From positions 1 to 18,041 of the forward strand of contig JAGFNK010000936.1 of the NCBI GenBank assembly GCA_025769875.1: a DNA stretch of 18,041 bases. The letters run 5' to 3'. Shown here piece after piece: positions 8,179 through 17,511 of this stretch (positions within the stretch are counted from its first letter, which is position 1; the number at the start of each line of letters is the position of its first letter). The notes beneath the pieces are model-generated. The model worked only from the letters and a program-made list of their open reading frames with translations, ran no database searches and was not told where the DNA came from. The position numbers and the translations under genes are program-made. This stretch comes from Russula earlei (taxonomy: Eukaryota; Basidiomycota; Agaricomycetes; Russulales; Russulaceae).

Positions 8179-9820
8179 CTAGGACTTCAGGTATTCCTCG
8201 TGAGTGGTATACATGGCCATCTCCAGTTGGGTGACGGGAGCGTGAGGGAGAGTTATCCGGTTTGGGATTGTGAGATCAATCTCAGAGGTGCCTTCGCTTA
8301 AACTATGACAGACATTGGAACACTGTGAGCGCAGAGAAGTAGCAAAGAGTAGATACCGCACATATCGGAGGATAAAAACTCTGCTAGACTGCGATACATC
8401 CTGGTAGCAGCGATTGCCATTGTGATCAAGCAAGGAACCTGGAACATCTATTGCAGAAAAGGATGGGGAACATCCGACGCGCGGGAAGATAAAACATACG
8501 AGATTAAGCGGATCTGAGGTTCCAATCAACCCTCGTTGCTGGACTATAAGGAGAAAAAATACCGTTCAGGTTCAAATGGATAAACACCTACGCGTAAACT
8601 GGTCATGAGGAGGTGCGAGAAGTGGAAGAAAATAATAATCGGACTTACCATGGCTGGGACCTCTGCAGCGGCGCCGATCAAGAACCAGATGACACCCTAA
8701 TAAAGAGAAAGTACATCAGCAAATGGAGAGTGAGGTAGTCAGAGTAAAGCATCATCACCCCACCTGCTTCCACAGGAGGCGTCCCAGCGCCATGGTACCA
8801 CCTCGATGAAGACGCAGCCGCAGCAAGCCCAAGAGCATAATAATAAATAAAATGATGTCTGTAACGAGCGTGACGGTAATATTAAGTTTGCTAATCCTGG
8901 TGTTGAGGATTATGCAGCCACCAGGTACCCATGCGGAGCGAATCTGCGGACGAAAGGTCCAGGAGGTTCACAAAAGCTGAAATGATTTACTCACCCTCAA
9001 GATACCTGATGTAGTAATAAGTCAAAATGGTGTCGAGTATCCAAATCGACTGTGGGTGAGAGACTTGCCTTGGATAAGGAATGAAACGTTGACAACCCAT
9101 GTGATTGCTGCGATCGACGAAACGACCTTATCGACGCTCCAAATGGCGATGCTAAACAGCTCCGTGAGTACCTATTCGATGAAGCGGTAGAGGTTTGCAC
9201 TGGCAATCGGGGACGCACATGCGAATTACGATCAGGAATGAAGCAGCAGCAAGGGACAGGTAGGCGAAAATCTAAAGGGACATGACAAGGTACTAAGCGT
9301 GATGTTTTGAGGTAAATTTGAGGGAGTTCTCACGAATTGGGTGACAAATGAAGCCTTGGGATCATGACCAGTCAGTCAGAGGTAGACGTGAGATCATAAT
9401 ACAGACATACATGACAATTGATTGGGGTCGTGACATCAAGAATGACTATGTTGATGATCACAGCTGCAAGAGTGGCGAGGCGGGTAAGACAGTAGATCTA
9501 CAGAGGTGACAAATCAGCGTAGCACTGGAGAGGGACGTCACCACAGACCCATATCGTCCACCCGTGACGTCGACGCCCTCGGATGACGTCCCAGTCATAG
9601 GAGATATTGGTCAAAAATTCCCAACTAATGGAGTAGAGTTATGTGAAGCAAGAGGTCGATACAAGGAGACTCACATGTAGAGGCCATCCACGACATGCCA
9701 GAACTTGACAACTGCAACTAACAGACAAAGGGTTTGGTGGGATCATATTGAGGCCTGGACGGGGACGGCTTACGCACAACGGTCCTGCAAAATCACGGCG
9801 GGATCGTGGAAGTTGACCAT
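8179..9820 (-). CDS. Multi-pass membrane protein of unknown function, paralogue C (diverged)
   Basis: Exons on the minus strand: 9820-9778, 9717-9675, 9624-9549, 9497-9411, 9354-9334, 9271-9219, 9151-9069, 9005-8995, 8943-8764, 8696-8649, 8587-8563, 8513-8500, 8438-8362, 8302-8179. The joined frame is about 294 codons plus TAG. Exons 1-8 and 10-12 have the same lengths as in A and B; exon 9 is two codons shorter. The words VKFWHVVDGLYM, RGRRRHGWTIW, IRSAWVPGG and AIAATRMYRSL look closer to the general family than A or B do. In the last part an unspliced reading hits a stop soon after RSLAEF, so a fourteenth exon is needed. Its acceptor could be at 8303 or six bases further on. The tail is much shorter than in A and B. 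Divergence is high, so C is the older copy. Function is unknown. Confidence 0.75.
8995..9005 (-). other. 11-nt micro-exon of gene C after a GC-AG intron
   Basis: GTATCTTGAGG lies between an intron starting GCAAGT (9068 downward), a textbook GC donor, and one starting GTGAGT. It encodes G-I-L-R where A and B have G-I-A-R. Confidence 0.75.
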
Positions 9821-10659
9821 GTTGTAGGCTTAGGGATGGGATCGAGAGGCGAAGCCTAGGGTCGTTTAGGCACCTCTTATAGCATCGGCACTAGTGGCAC
9901 CACGTACATATAAGTATCTTACGTTGCTCTGGAAGCCACATCATATCATTGCAATCCTCATAAAATGCACTGTGGTGACAGCTTGCCGTTTCATGCCTTG
10001 ATTGTCGGGATCGCCAGCCATGGGTAGAAGACGCCAACAGAAAGCATAGGTATGTTGGTTGTGCCTCCTCACAATTCCATCATGATGTCCAACCACGGCG
10101 ATGTAGTCTCAGAGGCACTGAACTCGAAGGCATTGGCAGTATCGTCTGTACGAGAGGGGGGGGGGGGGGGGGCGGGGGGAAGCGTCAAGTGAGTCTATAC
10201 AGTAAGGTGTCCAAACATTGGGATGAGAGCCCATCATGATCGCATGGGAAGGATTTGACTCCCATGTCATGAAACGCCACGATTACTACAAGTGTTGGTG
10301 ATGGACGCGTCGCGCTCTCACGGCGGCATGTATGGTCACAGTGTCTGTTTGCCGTCCTCATCACACACTTTGTGCACTCGGGCTTCGACGCAGGGCCGAG
10401 GTGACTGACGGATCCAGTTATCGGCATGGCTTGGATAGCGGGCAAAATGGTTGTGCCCATCATTACATTGCTGTGCAGTAGATCAAACAGGTACGCTTGG
10501 AAGGGATGGGCGTCAACCGATGGGAACAAGGAGGAAGTACTACGGATGGGTGATCGAATCAATGAGGCCATGGGACATCATAGCAACTGGCAGGTGCCGA
10601 TCCTGTGTGTTAAGTAGAGAGGAATGAGGAGGTTTCATGTCAAGTCGATCCATCAAGGA
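9821..10659. other. Divergent intergenic region between gene C and the diflavin reductase gene
   Basis: This should hold the 5' regions of both flanking genes. I see a G homopolymer near 10156-10179 but no convincing gene. A 128-codon open frame on the minus strand (10185-10571) and a 63-codon one on plus (10426-10617) show no family features. Confidence 0.5.
10156..10179. repeat. G-homopolymer tract
   Basis: Seventeen G, one C, then six G. This is a simple low-complexity tract, able in principle to form a G-quadruplex and prone to length error in sequencing. Confidence 0.9.
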
Positions 10660-12842
10660 ATGACTTCGTACCCCCCCTCTCGCCACGCGGCCTCTGACTT
10701 GACGCCTGCTCTCACCATCATATACGCCACAGAGACAGGGAACGCTCAAGATTATGCGGGAAGAGTTGCTCATCATTGTCGGAGGGCGCGTTTCAAATGC
10801 AATGTCTTCAGCGTCGATAAATATCCCCTCGTATGACCCCGTACTCGCCTGACATCCATTGTCGCATCACTAATCTTTGTCAGTCTGGGATTGTGTCAGA
10901 GAGCGTCGTTATATTTATTGTGTCAACTTCTGGTACTGGAAAGGAACCCCGGACGATGACCCCGATGTGGAGGAGCTTCTTACGCTCCGATCTGCCCGAT
11001 GACTTGTTTGATGACCTCCATTATGCGGTGTTTGGCCTTGGAGACTCTTCTTATGAAAAGTTTTGCTGGCCGGCGAAGAAATTAAGCAGGCTTCTGGAAC
11101 ATCTCGGTGCCACTGCCATCTGTTCTCGTGGCGAAGGCGATACTCAACACACACTCGGGTACGTCAGTCAGCCTTCTTGAACTACCCGATGATAAATGTT
11201 TTTGATTATCCTTCAGAATCGATGGCGTATTTGAACCCTGGGTCTCTAGCCTAACGGAGGCCCTGTTGAGACTATTTCCTTTGCCCTCACACCTTACCCC
11301 ATCAACCGAAGAGATACCGATGTCGAGAGTGACTCTTCTGTCAGCCACCACAGAAGAACTTCAGGATGAACCAGATCCATTGTTCAGCGATGATATATAT
11401 CACACATTCGAACTCACTAGAAAGGACCGCATATCTGCAGATGACTGGTTTCAGGATGTCCGGCATCTCGAGTTTCGGTGTCAGGATGACATCGCGTAAG
11501 CCACCATCTTGTTGTGCCAGGTGCCAGGGAGATCGACGCAATGAATACAGCTATGACCCAGGAGACGTTGCCGTCATTCATCCGGAGGCGTCTCCCATAG
11601 ATGTCGATTCCTTCCTCACACGCCTCGGCTGGTCCAATTCCGCTGATGATCCCTTCCGAATCCAACATAATTTTGAGGGTCCGTTTATATCCCCACCGTT
11701 TGTCTAATTTTACTTATCTACTACCACAGACCAAAGTCTTCCGGGCCATCTTCCTCGGGTTTCGACTCTGCGTGCCCTTTTACGCGTCATCTCGACATCA
11801 ATTCAGTCCCTAAGCGCTCCTTCTTCCGCCTTCTCAAAGATCTCGCCACTGATGAGCGGGAGCGCGAGAAGCTTGAAGAATTTAGTTCGCCCCAAGGCGC
11901 GGTGCGTTGCCTCCTGCGGGGCTGGTCTACATTCCTATATTTATGGCCAAACAGGAGGAGTTGTACGACTATACAACGCGAGTGCGCCGCACAATCCATG
12001 AAGTTCTGAGTGAATTTCGCTCCGTGCGCGTGCCGCGTGGCCGTATCTTCGACCTCTTCCCGCCTCTACGTCCGCGCGAGTTCTCGATTGCGAGCGCGTC
12101 CTTGGCGCATCCGCACGAAGTGCACCTGTGTGTTGCGATCATCGACTATAAGACCAAACTCAAAGCACGCAGGCGGGGGTGCGGGCACGTCCTTTCTGGC
12201 CAGGCTTCCCATTGGTACACACCATCTTTTGTTTCGTTTGCCTCCCCATTTCTCTGAACGTCTGGCTGCGTCCCTTGTGTAGGAGCGAACATAAGGATTG
12301 GCATTACAAAGGGCCTGCTCACACTTCCGCGGGATTTGACCACACCCGTGATTTGTGTCTCACCGGGAACAGGAGTAGCACCTGCTCGGGCTATACTCGA
12401 GGCTCGTGTGCGTCTGGGTGCGAGTGAAAATACGTTGTATTCGGACATCGCAGTTCGGGAAAGGACGCGCACTATACGCGCGAATGGACCACTTTAGCGG
12501 AGTCGGGGAACCTCACTATCGCGTCGCTGTTTCACGGGACGGGCCCGAAGGCACGCGCGGCGGGTCTATGTGCAAGACCTCATAAAGCAGGATGCGAAGC
12601 GCGTCTGGCAGCTTGTCCACGATAAGGGCGCTTGGGTGTACATTTCGGGTGTGTTCTCTCTTGGTTCCGCGGGCGAGGGTATGTTTACCACTCGTAGGTC
12701 ATCGAATAAAATGCCAGCCGGCGTGCGGGCTGCGTTGGCAGATGTCGCTCGGGAGGAAGGGGATATGGGAGAGGAAGAGGCTCGTACTTACATTGCACGA
12801 ATGGAAAAGGAGGAGAGGTTGTTTGAGGAATGTTGGAGCTGA
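10660..12842 (+). pseudogene. TAH18: NADPH-dependent diflavin oxidoreductase (TAH18/NDOR1 type), frame-disrupted as sequenced
   Basis: In the family this enzyme passes electrons from NADPH through FAD and FMN to Dre2, feeding cytosolic Fe-S protein assembly. Exons: 10660-10830, 10884-11158, 11217-11495, 11551-11678, 11730-11901, 11955-12214, 12283-12648, 12698-12842. With frame corrections the product is about 599 aa, the usual length. Domains in order: FMN flavodoxin (YATETGNAQD near residue 23, STSGTGKEP, FGLGDSSYEKFCWPAKK); FAD domain (YDPGDVAVIHPEAS, RPREFSIAS); NADP domain (GTGVAPARA, VYISG, SSNKMP); C-terminal ECWS. One base is missing near 11778-11781, 12440, 12519 and 12556, and one base is extra in the G-run at 12175-12179. 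The last intron (12649-12697) joins out of phase by one. An ATG at 10624 is also in frame, but 10660 suits the family better. Whether this is a dead gene or a sequencing artefact cannot be told here. Confidence 0.85.
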
Positions 12843-13069
12843 TCCCAACAACTGGACAAGTTACCGCCAGTGGCAGCACCTGTGCCCCTCATGTCCCAGT
12901 TCAATCACTTGACAAGTCTCGGTGTGGTACCGATCGAATCGAGGTGACCTTCAGTCAGCGATGCGATGGGAGGCTCACATCTCCCGTCGCTAGGGCGAAA
13001 ACCGACCAGCGGTCCTGGTTGCCGTAATTTTGCGATTGACAACATCTGGAGAGGAAGAGCGTGTCCGTC
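12843..13069. other. Short intergenic gap between TAH18-like gene and MLKL-like gene
   Basis: These 227 bp separate two genes on the same strand. They must hold the terminator of one and the promoter of the next. No clear TATA box or other motif stands out. Confidence 0.5.
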
Positions 13070-16000
13070 ATGGCTCTGAGGGCGATCAGACGTAGTACGG
13101 GCAACAATGCCCTTGACTGGATGGTCACGTCTGCCCAGATAGCCTCCAACGTTTCGTGCATGTTACAATTCCCACCCACGATGGCGGCGACGACTGTTCT
13201 CCTCTCGATACTCCAGATCATCTCCGTGAGCAACTAACTGTCTGGCTTGTCCCGGATTCGCTTCCCATCCGCTTACATGCCAATGCCAGGATATCAAGGC
13301 CAACCAACAGGACTGCATCCGTCTCGCCCAGCGGGCTGCGCGCCTCCTCGTGGCCGTCGGACAGCGCATGGAGGGAAAGTGGGAAGGGCGCCGCAGTCGC
13401 TGTTGGAGAACATACGCGAGTTCGAGGCGTGAGTGTCGCCCGCTCCTCTCGGCCCCGACAACGGGTGGTTCCATCTCCTGCCTCACCTTTGTTTTCCCTT
13501 TGACTTTCACAGAATGCTGCTGTCGATCCGCGACTTTATGCTCAAGGCGGCGCAAGCCAAGTGGATCAGCCGATTTGTGGCCAAGGCGAGCATACAGGAC
13601 GAGCTGATGCAGTATGACCAACAACTCAGGGATGCGGCCATGGCCTTCCAGGTGCGTCGCCCGGGTTCCTTCCATGAGGAGCGTGAAAACTGAGTGTGGG
13701 AGAGATCAGGTTTCCTCGTTGATAGAGATACATTATGCTATGGGCATCATGAGCGGCTGTTCCTCGAAAGAGGCCCCGAGAATCACCGACGAAGATGTCG
13801 TCACAAGTCCGACGGAGGCTTCGGAAGTGCTATCATCCTTGAATGTATCCAAATCGGAGTTCTCGGCCTCAAGTTTCGAGGTCGTGAAACAATCCCGCGG
13901 CTCCATTGGGTCTTCCTTTGCCCTCATCGACGCAGACACAGAGGCTCTTGAACCTGAGTCAGAGTCGTCGCCGCCGGCGACCCCTGTGCCTACAGAGGAA
14001 GAGGAATTCCTCGCCAACATCAACGGAGACACTGATGAGTTTGGAGTGCGACCATGGTGTCCATATAACGAGTTGCCCTCTAGTTCACGCGACCCTAGTT
14101 CCGCAGATATCACCAATCCGACGTCATCGTACGAAAGGCAAATCGTAAAGCCGTTGGCTGGTTTTCAGGAACGTCCGAGGCCCAGGCTGGGGGTCAGAAA
14201 ATGACCATCAAGAGGTACGACGGGATGAAAGACCATGCTTTGAAGGTGTGCTGAGTCAAGTACATATGTTTTTCGCCATGCTGATTGATTGAAAACCAGC
14301 AATGGGTGAGGGACATCAAGATGTTGAGAAATCTCCAGTTCGTCTTCGCCAGGTTGTCCGTTCGCATCAGTTGCTGATGCATCGCACGGCAGTCACGAAA
14401 ATCTGCCCCAAATCCTTGGCTATTCCGACGGCATGGCCCAAACACCTTTCATTCTGTTGGCGAGTGGTACGTACCAGAGATATCTGCTTTCCGCATCAGT
14501 TAATTTGTCGATCGTGAGGCAGTGCAGTGTCGTGATCTTGCTTCGAACATGCGGTCAGCGCTCACCACCCGTAGTCTCGCAGACTGCGCCTGCCTTATAT
14601 TGAAGACGGTGAGCCATGACTATTCAATCCACACGGTTACCCTGAGTGTTGAGAGCTGGCTTAGTATAGGGGCATTGCTGTTAGTCTACTTGAGTTTTTG
14701 TCGGCTTTGCTACGCCTTGACACGTCGTCAGTCAGCCATTGCGCACGCTCAACAGCAGTTGGCTCTATCTGAGAGTGATGCTCAAGACTTCATTGACGTA
14801 AGACATCCCGATGGCTTACGCGTATCGGTTGCTTACTTTTTACCAGCACGCGACTTACAGTCTCGACAGCGACAACAACATCATCGTCGGGTTGCCACAG
14901 CCACGAGACGGATGGGTGACGGCACGCAACTATGGCCTTGAAGAATCACTTGGAGACCGTGCGCTTCAGGTGTGACCGACGTCCTCTCGCTATGATTGAG
15001 TTCCCAGAAAGGTTTTCGTAGTACCTGCAAGAGCTTATGAATGCAGAAGAAGCTGCTCTACAAGCTGGATCTTGTCAGTCATCGAAGACTCTCAATGTCC
15101 GTATCGTGCGGCGGGGTCTCAAGCACTATAAGCTGATGAATTGCTCAGAAAATAAGCAACTCAAGGGCCTTTTGCACTCTCTGCTGCCGCGGCGTCGAGA
15201 AGGCCCTAGTCTCTCACCTGAACTCGAAGACCTCCTCGATGACGTGGATGTAGACAACCCTCCTACACTTCACTCTCTGCGGGCCTTCTGCATCGAACAA
15301 TCGCGGCACGACCAGACATGGCACTCGCGCGCTCCAGCCAACGCCCTTGCTGGGTGATTATGGGTATATTCCGGGGGAATTGACAGACTTTGCGAACTTC
15401 GTACGGCTAGGAAACATCCAGAGCGACGAAGACTGCAAGGAGAAGATGGATGTCGTTGGCAGGACGCACGGCCTGATGCTCGTGCGGCCTAGCGGCAACA
15501 GCGGCTTCCCGCAACGCCAACCTGCAACGCCATTCCTCATCCCCGATGAGATGGAGAGCTGGCCCGTCGCGCTGCCACCGCGTGGGAATGCAACAGTCTT
15601 CGTACATCATGAGATGGAGTTGGCCTCCGTCAACGATACCTGGAAGTTCCTTGTCGCGCGTGGCGCGTCATTCGCCTCGACGCATGGCATCAAGCCACAG
15701 GACCTCATTATTGGTACGTCCGAAAAACCTTTACCTTCCGGCCTCAGAACGCGACGCAGTCATAATTGTTGACCATCTTTCGAACTAGTTACACGGTCCC
15801 TGCGCATCGACGACTACCAGGTCGAGGATTGGCGCCCCTCGCTGTTGCCCCCGCCGGGTATTGGTCGTGCGAACGGTCTTACCCATACGCCGTTCGGTGC
15901 TCCCTCGTTCCCGCACCGTGGCGGTTTCGGTGCTGGGCCTGCGTTTCCGCACCATGGGTTTGGAGCCCACGATCCTGCTGTCCCGTCCATCGTATACCTC

Positions 16001-16226
16001 ATCACATCCACCCGGCCGGACTTTGCGGCCTACATTACGGATGACCCTATGGGCCGCCCGCGTCCACGCCCGACAAGGTCCACCTCGTGGTGTTTCAGCT
16101 GCCGCTCCGGATCGTAAGTCCTCGTAGTCCGCTTCAGTATCAGTAGTGATAGCTTATTTGAATCGTCGCAGTCCGGTAGGCTTCGTTGACTATATCCAAC
16201 TGGATGCGGAGGACGTCGAGTCATGA
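13070..16226 (+). pseudogene. MLKL-NTD/HeLo-like helical bundle fused to a pseudokinase-like domain, frame-disrupted as sequenced
   Basis: Exons: 13070-13225, 13290-13428, 13513-13651, 13710-14245, 14300-14337, 14393-14466, 14523-14608, 14665-14679, 14732-14797, 14847-14969, 15022-15713, 15789-16113, 16172-16226; about 814 aa once the frame is corrected. Residues 1-165 are helical, with IKANQQDCIRLAQRAARLL, SLLENIREFEA and ASIQDELMQYDQQLRDA. This resembles the MLKL N-terminal (HeLo-like) class seen in many fungal proteins. Residues about 170-300 are a Ser/Glu/Pro-rich linker. From about 310 a kinase-like N-lobe follows: TIKRYDG, WVRDIKMLRNLHHENLPQI, then FILLASV. I find no HRD or DFG, so it is a likely pseudokinase. 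A conserved basidiomycete C-terminal region ends in DYIQLDAEDV after a His/Gly/Pro-rich stretch. Frame breaks: one G short near 13386-13388 and 14189-14193, one base extra near 15344-15346, and a doubtful frame at 16050-16113. Function is unproven; related domains act in membrane-targeting cell death. Confidence 0.65.
14665..14679 (+). other. 15-nt micro-exon in the pseudokinase-like region
   Basis: Five codons (Y-R-G-I-A) between acceptor TTAG and donor GTTAGT are needed to join LILKT upstream to SAIAHAQQQL downstream. This gives the spacing the family shows in this helix. Skipping it also keeps frame, so RNA evidence is required. Confidence 0.5.
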
Positions 16227-16605
16227 TGTCGCTGATATCCCGCGATGTTCGGTCTACGATCGGGTTTTGATCTTGGCGTCGGCCGAGGCGTCACACTGAG
16301 CGCGAGCCAAGAGTATTCTAGCGCTCCTGCGCGCGGGCGGACTGGGTGGTATTGAGGATGAACCGTACTTGTAAGCTACCTTTCTTATCTTTGGACTACC
16401 TTGGTCGTGTCGGAGAGTAAGCCCAAGACATTGGAATTCCAACAAGTGCAGTGTGCATAGCGTACGCAACGCACGCAATCATTCATTTGATAAAATATAT
16501 GTTTCATACGTAAAGTAGTTCAGTGACCTCCAAAGCGAAGACGTGATCTCGCCACGCCACGTCTTGCTGGTCTGTCCTCGACCACGACCTCAACTACGAC
16601 TTATC
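16227..16605. other. Intergenic region upstream of OPI3-like gene
   Basis: This stretch lies between the stop of the MLKL-like gene and the OPI3-like start. An AT-rich TAAAATATAT word at 16491-16500, about 106-115 bp before the ATG, could be a TATA element. No other gene is supported. Confidence 0.5.
16491..16500 (+). promoter_or_regulatory. Possible TATA element of OPI3-like gene
   Basis: TAAAATATAT sits at a plausible distance upstream of the ATG at 16606 in an otherwise mixed-composition stretch. The call rests on the motif only. Confidence 0.3.
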
Positions 16606-17511
16606 ATGTCTCTTAATGCCCTTCTCGATGCATCCCGACCGTCCCTCTTCCTGGCATTGGGGTCCATAGCGTTCAATCCTACAGCTTGGAACGTCGTCGC
16701 GAGAAACGGTAAGCCGCGTCCGTTTGCGCCCTCACATCCCACGCCCGCGCTAATGCTTGAACTTGATGATTGCCCGACGACATGTAAGAATACCGCAACA
16801 GGACGATCACCCGCCTTTTCGGCGGAAACCGTCGTCTGGGTTGTTATTTCCTCGCCGTGTGCATTTTCAGCGCGGGCTTGCTGCGGGACACCCTGTGAGC
16901 TGCCGCGTTCTTTTCCTTTTAACCCATCCTTTCCCGTTTCCCTTTCTGCCCCCCTCTATAAGTTCCGGGACGATGTATATTCACGAGGGCGACCCACAGA
17001 TTCAAGAACGCAATACTGGAACAGCCGCGCGTGCGCGCCTCCCGGCCCCGCTCGATTCGCTCGTGCCCATTGCGCTCTTCGGCTTTGGGCAGACCCTCGT
17101 TGTGACCTCAACATGGGCGCTCGGCGTCACGGGCACGTTCCTGGGCGACTACTTCGGTATCCTTATGGATCATCGCGTCGAGGGCTTTCCGTTCAACGTA
17201 CTCCGTGACCCGATGTACGTCGGCAGCACGATGTGCTTTGCTGGGGCATCGTTGTGGTGCGTGCGGCACTGAGTGCAATCATACGGTGTGAGTTTAACGT
17301 TGTTTCTGAAGGTACGAACGCCCCGTTGGTCTGTTGATCACTTTGTACGTTTACATTGTGTACACGATCGCTCTAAAGTTCGAGGGGTACGCCTCTTCCT
17401 ACTTTTTCTTAATCGTCGCGGGCATTGCTGACGCTGCCAAGGCCATTCACTGACATGATTTACTCCGCGCGGTCGACGCCAGCCAAAGAGGCGATCAAGA
17501 AAGAGCTTTGA
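16606..17511 (+). CDS. OPI3: Phospholipid N-methyltransferase (OPI3 type), phosphatidylcholine synthesis
   Basis: In the family this ER integral-membrane enzyme uses S-adenosylmethionine for the last methylations of phosphatidylethanolamine to phosphatidylcholine. Exons: 16606-16708, 16789-16894, 16963-17256, 17312-17386, 17442-17511. All phases match, giving 215 aa with no frame break, close to the usual length of about 200. Visible family words are AFNPTAWNVVARN, then EYRNRTITRLFGGNRRLGCY, LRDT, LVVTSTWALGVTGTFLGDYFG with ILMD directly after it, the SAM-binding-type stretch GFPFNV with DPMYVGSTMCF, and YERPVGL with FEGPFTDMIYS near the end. About four hydrophobic membrane segments are seen. 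The terminal KKEL could be an ER-retention-like lysine signal. The ATG fits the start of relatives. A longer open frame over 16543-17208 is a shadow reading through introns. Its intactness contrasts with its two left neighbours. Confidence 0.88.

Noticed and set aside
10156..10179. G-tract as a telomere-like or regulatory G-quadruplex element
   Set aside because: It is a plain homopolymer without repeat periodicity; its length may be unreliable and nothing ties it to either neighbouring gene.
10185..10571. 128-codon open frame on the minus strand in the divergent intergenic region
   Set aside because: No recognisable motif, no supporting splice structure and ordinary length for chance in this composition.
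12010..12282. Second open frame overlapping the diflavin reductase FAD domain
   Set aside because: Only its end (AGTSFLARLPIG) belongs to the reductase, reached by a one-base shift at the G-run near 12175; the rest is out of frame.
13163..13675. 170-codon open frame on the minus strand
   Set aside because: It lies antisense to exons 1-3 of the MLKL-like gene, whose plus-strand reading shows family motifs.
16543..17208. 221-codon plus-strand open frame as the OPI3 product
   Set aside because: It shares the first exon frame but then reads through introns 1 and 2 and continues in a wrong frame; the spliced model recovers the full methyltransferase pattern.
10660..17511. TAH18, MLKL-like and OPI3 genes as a functional cluster
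   Set aside because: They share only strand and proximity; Fe-S assembly, a possible death effector and phosphatidylcholine synthesis have no known joint pathway.
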